Positions 62,509 through 64,000 of a stretch of 64,000 nt of DNA are shown here, one piece after another. The position numbers were made by a program, and so were the translations under genes. Source of the stretch: Vigna angularis (lineage: Eukaryota; Streptophyta; Magnoliopsida; Fabales; Fabaceae); assembly GCF_016808095.1 (NCBI RefSeq), contig NC_068979.1, forward strand, positions 23,705,444-23,769,443, written 5' to 3'. The stretch's first letter is position 1, and every line of letters starts with the position of its first letter. The notes beneath the pieces were generated by a model that saw only the letters and a list, made by a program, of their open reading frames with translations, did no database searches and was not told the origin of the DNA.

Positions 62509-63754
62509 AAATTGGTCAGACCAGCCAGGTCTTCGAAGAAGAGCCCTATTAGAGATGGAGGAAACACAAATTTGGACCATGGGGAAACTTCCAGCCTTTG
62601 TGAGATCCAATTGGTTGGATTGCTTGGGCTGAAAATTTCTGAGGTGCAAGACACTCCTTCATTCAGTAAGCTGCAAAATACTTTTATGAGCACAGAGGGT
62701 GCGACAATGCTTCAGTTCTATAATTGGCGCCAAGACAACACAGATTTAGACTGGGAATCATTTGCGACGGCTTTGGTAAAATGATTCGAAAATAGCTGTT
62801 AGTCACATCTTCAAAAGATTGACTTCCATGAAGCAAGATGCGCAAACTGAGATGGAATCTAGTAGCAAAGAAATGGAGACTTCAATAGCGTTCTAGAAAG
62901 AGAGGACCAACAATCTTGATTATCTGAAATACTTTTTGGGTATTGAAGTGATTCAAACCGAGGAAGGTGTCGTTATTTTGTAAGAAAATATGCTATTGAC
63001 ATTCAAGAGGAGATAGAGATAGCAAATTGAAAGCCTGGTGATGGTCATACGGATCCAAATCAAAAGTTGATGGTGGACCATGGTGAATTTTTTCAGATCC
63101 AAAGCTATCTAAGGCTGATGGGAAAACTCATTTGTCTCACTATTACAAGACATAATATTTCCTATGCAATCAAAGATATTGTTCAATTCATGCAGAATCC
63201 TCACATGGGAATGTTATAATTCAAATTGTCATATATAAAAAAAGGTTCCAAGACAAGACTCTCTATGAGGGCAAGGTAAATACTTAAGTTATAGGATATT
63301 GTTATGCAAATTGGGTTGGTTGTCTCATCAACAAGAGACCCACCACAGGTTGTGTACTCATTGGAGGGAATATTTACTCCTCGAAGAGCAAGAAACAAAA
63401 ATGTTGTTGTCTAATCCAGCTCAGAATTTGAATAAAGATGTATGGCTATGGCCACTTGTGAAACAACTCCTCCACGTGCTCAAATTTGATGTTGAGTAGT
63501 GAAGTTGTATTATGATAATCATACAACCCTTTATATTGCCTACAATCTTGTGTTTCAGGAGAGGAGCAAACACAGAGATTGATTATCAATTTGTCAAAGA
63601 AACACTATTGTCCAAGGAGCTCGGTACTGAATTTATCAACTCTAACCAACTTACAAATTTTATATCCAAGTCCTTGAGAGGGCCAGCAATGCAGTTTATA
63701 TGTTCCCTGTTGGGTGTATGTACTACTTTCACCCAATATAAAGAGGAGTGCTAA
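62509..63754 (+). pseudogene. Retroelement patchwork: Ty3-gypsy-like gag joined to Ty1-copia RT/RNase H
   Basis: 62640-62790 reads FMSTEGATMLQFYNW, DNTDLDWESFATALVK, the EG-A-x-x-W/F-Y-x-W ... W-x-x-F-x-x-A-L core of Ty3-gypsy gag, continuing as IFKRLTSMKQDAQ after a shift. From 62915 the sequence becomes Ty1-copia pol: DYLKYFLGIEVIQTEEGVV, KYAIDIQEEIEIAN, DPNQKLMVDHGEF, YLRLMGKLICL, ITRHNISYAIKD, QFMQNPHMG, then RNase H parts including CKLGWLSHQQETHHRLCTHW, KETLLSKELGTEFINSNQL and KSLRGPAMQFICSLLGV ending at 63754. Stops and shifts are frequent. A gypsy gag directly next to copia pol in the same direction is unusual and suggests nested or recombined relics. Confidence 0.75.
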
Positions 63755-63831
63755 AATTATGATCGTTATTGTATTGTACTACTTTCATAAAGTTGTTTTT
63801 TTGGGTGTATGTACCTAACCCAAGGGTTGAG

Positions 63832-64000
63832 TGTTATAGGATATAACTTTTCCTTGTATTGTACTCTTCTATCTACACATACATACATAGATAAATACAC
63901 ACGTACTCACACAAATATACATATATACACACACACACACACATCAGGTGAGGGCAGCAACTCACTGATCTTTTCTCATATCTAAATACAAGTCACACCA
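63832..64000 (+). mobile_element. Probable start of the 3' LTR, cut by the window end
   Basis: After the copia RNase H relic and a purine-rich 'caagggttgag', the sequence TGTTATAGGATATAACTTTTCC has the form of a copia LTR start. It continues through an (AC/AT)n stretch (63886-63943) to the window edge, so its length is unknown. Confidence 0.45.

Overview
This is a 64-kb window of AT-rich, repeat-laden plant nuclear DNA, almost certainly from a phaseoloid legume (Phaseolus/Vigna/Glycine type). The reasons are the intron-containing plant genes (an ATHB13-type HD-Zip I factor, a BPA1-like RRM protein, ALG14, a chloroplast-targeted PH-domain protein) and the TRIM elements with the legume-typical LTR start TGTTGGAAGTCCCACATCG. 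No species call is possible by eye.

Layout. 1.6-6.0 kb: a divergent pair, a single-exon plastid bacterial-PH-domain protein (-) and a four-exon BPA1-like RRM gene (+), separated by 522 bp with a palindromic G-box. 8.8-12.9 kb: two adjacent non-autonomous CACTA transposons, each with a 3-bp AAT target duplication; the second carries a seven-copy 115-bp array. 14.5-16.2 kb: a TRIM and a third CACTA-like element. 18.9-20.9 kb: a decayed MULE transposase followed by a 225-bp tandem duplication. 21.8-23.9 kb: a nest of inverted-repeat elements, one carrying a PILS auxin-carrier exon between two 62-bp direct repeats. 28.1-30.1 kb: a foldback element with an (AT)n core, then a Pack-MULE-like element with long arms and at least three gene-derived pieces. 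31.8-36.4 kb: a tandem duplication of about 2.3 kb per unit, each unit holding a (TG)n block; the first is a perfect 662-bp TG run grading into a TGGG array. 37.1-41.1 kb: a TRIM with perfect target duplication and a decayed Ty1-copia element. 46.1-47.7 kb: the HD-Zip I gene with a (CT)n leader and short upstream ORFs. 50-56 kb: TRIM relics, a CACTA-like element and a MULE with a perfect 9-bp target duplication. 57.2-57.9 kb: a degenerate plant-mobile-domain (MAIN-like) coding relic. 60.6-62.2 kb: a complete five-exon ALG14 gene (-). 62.5-64 kb: a gypsy-gag/copia-pol patchwork running into an LTR-like sequence.

Only four genes look functional. They serve unrelated housekeeping or regulatory roles (plastid membrane, ACD11-partner type RRM protein, transcription factor, N-glycan assembly) and do not form a pathway. 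Nothing resembles an undescribed multi-gene system; the most interesting material is gene-fragment capture by MULEs and the unusual repeat structures.
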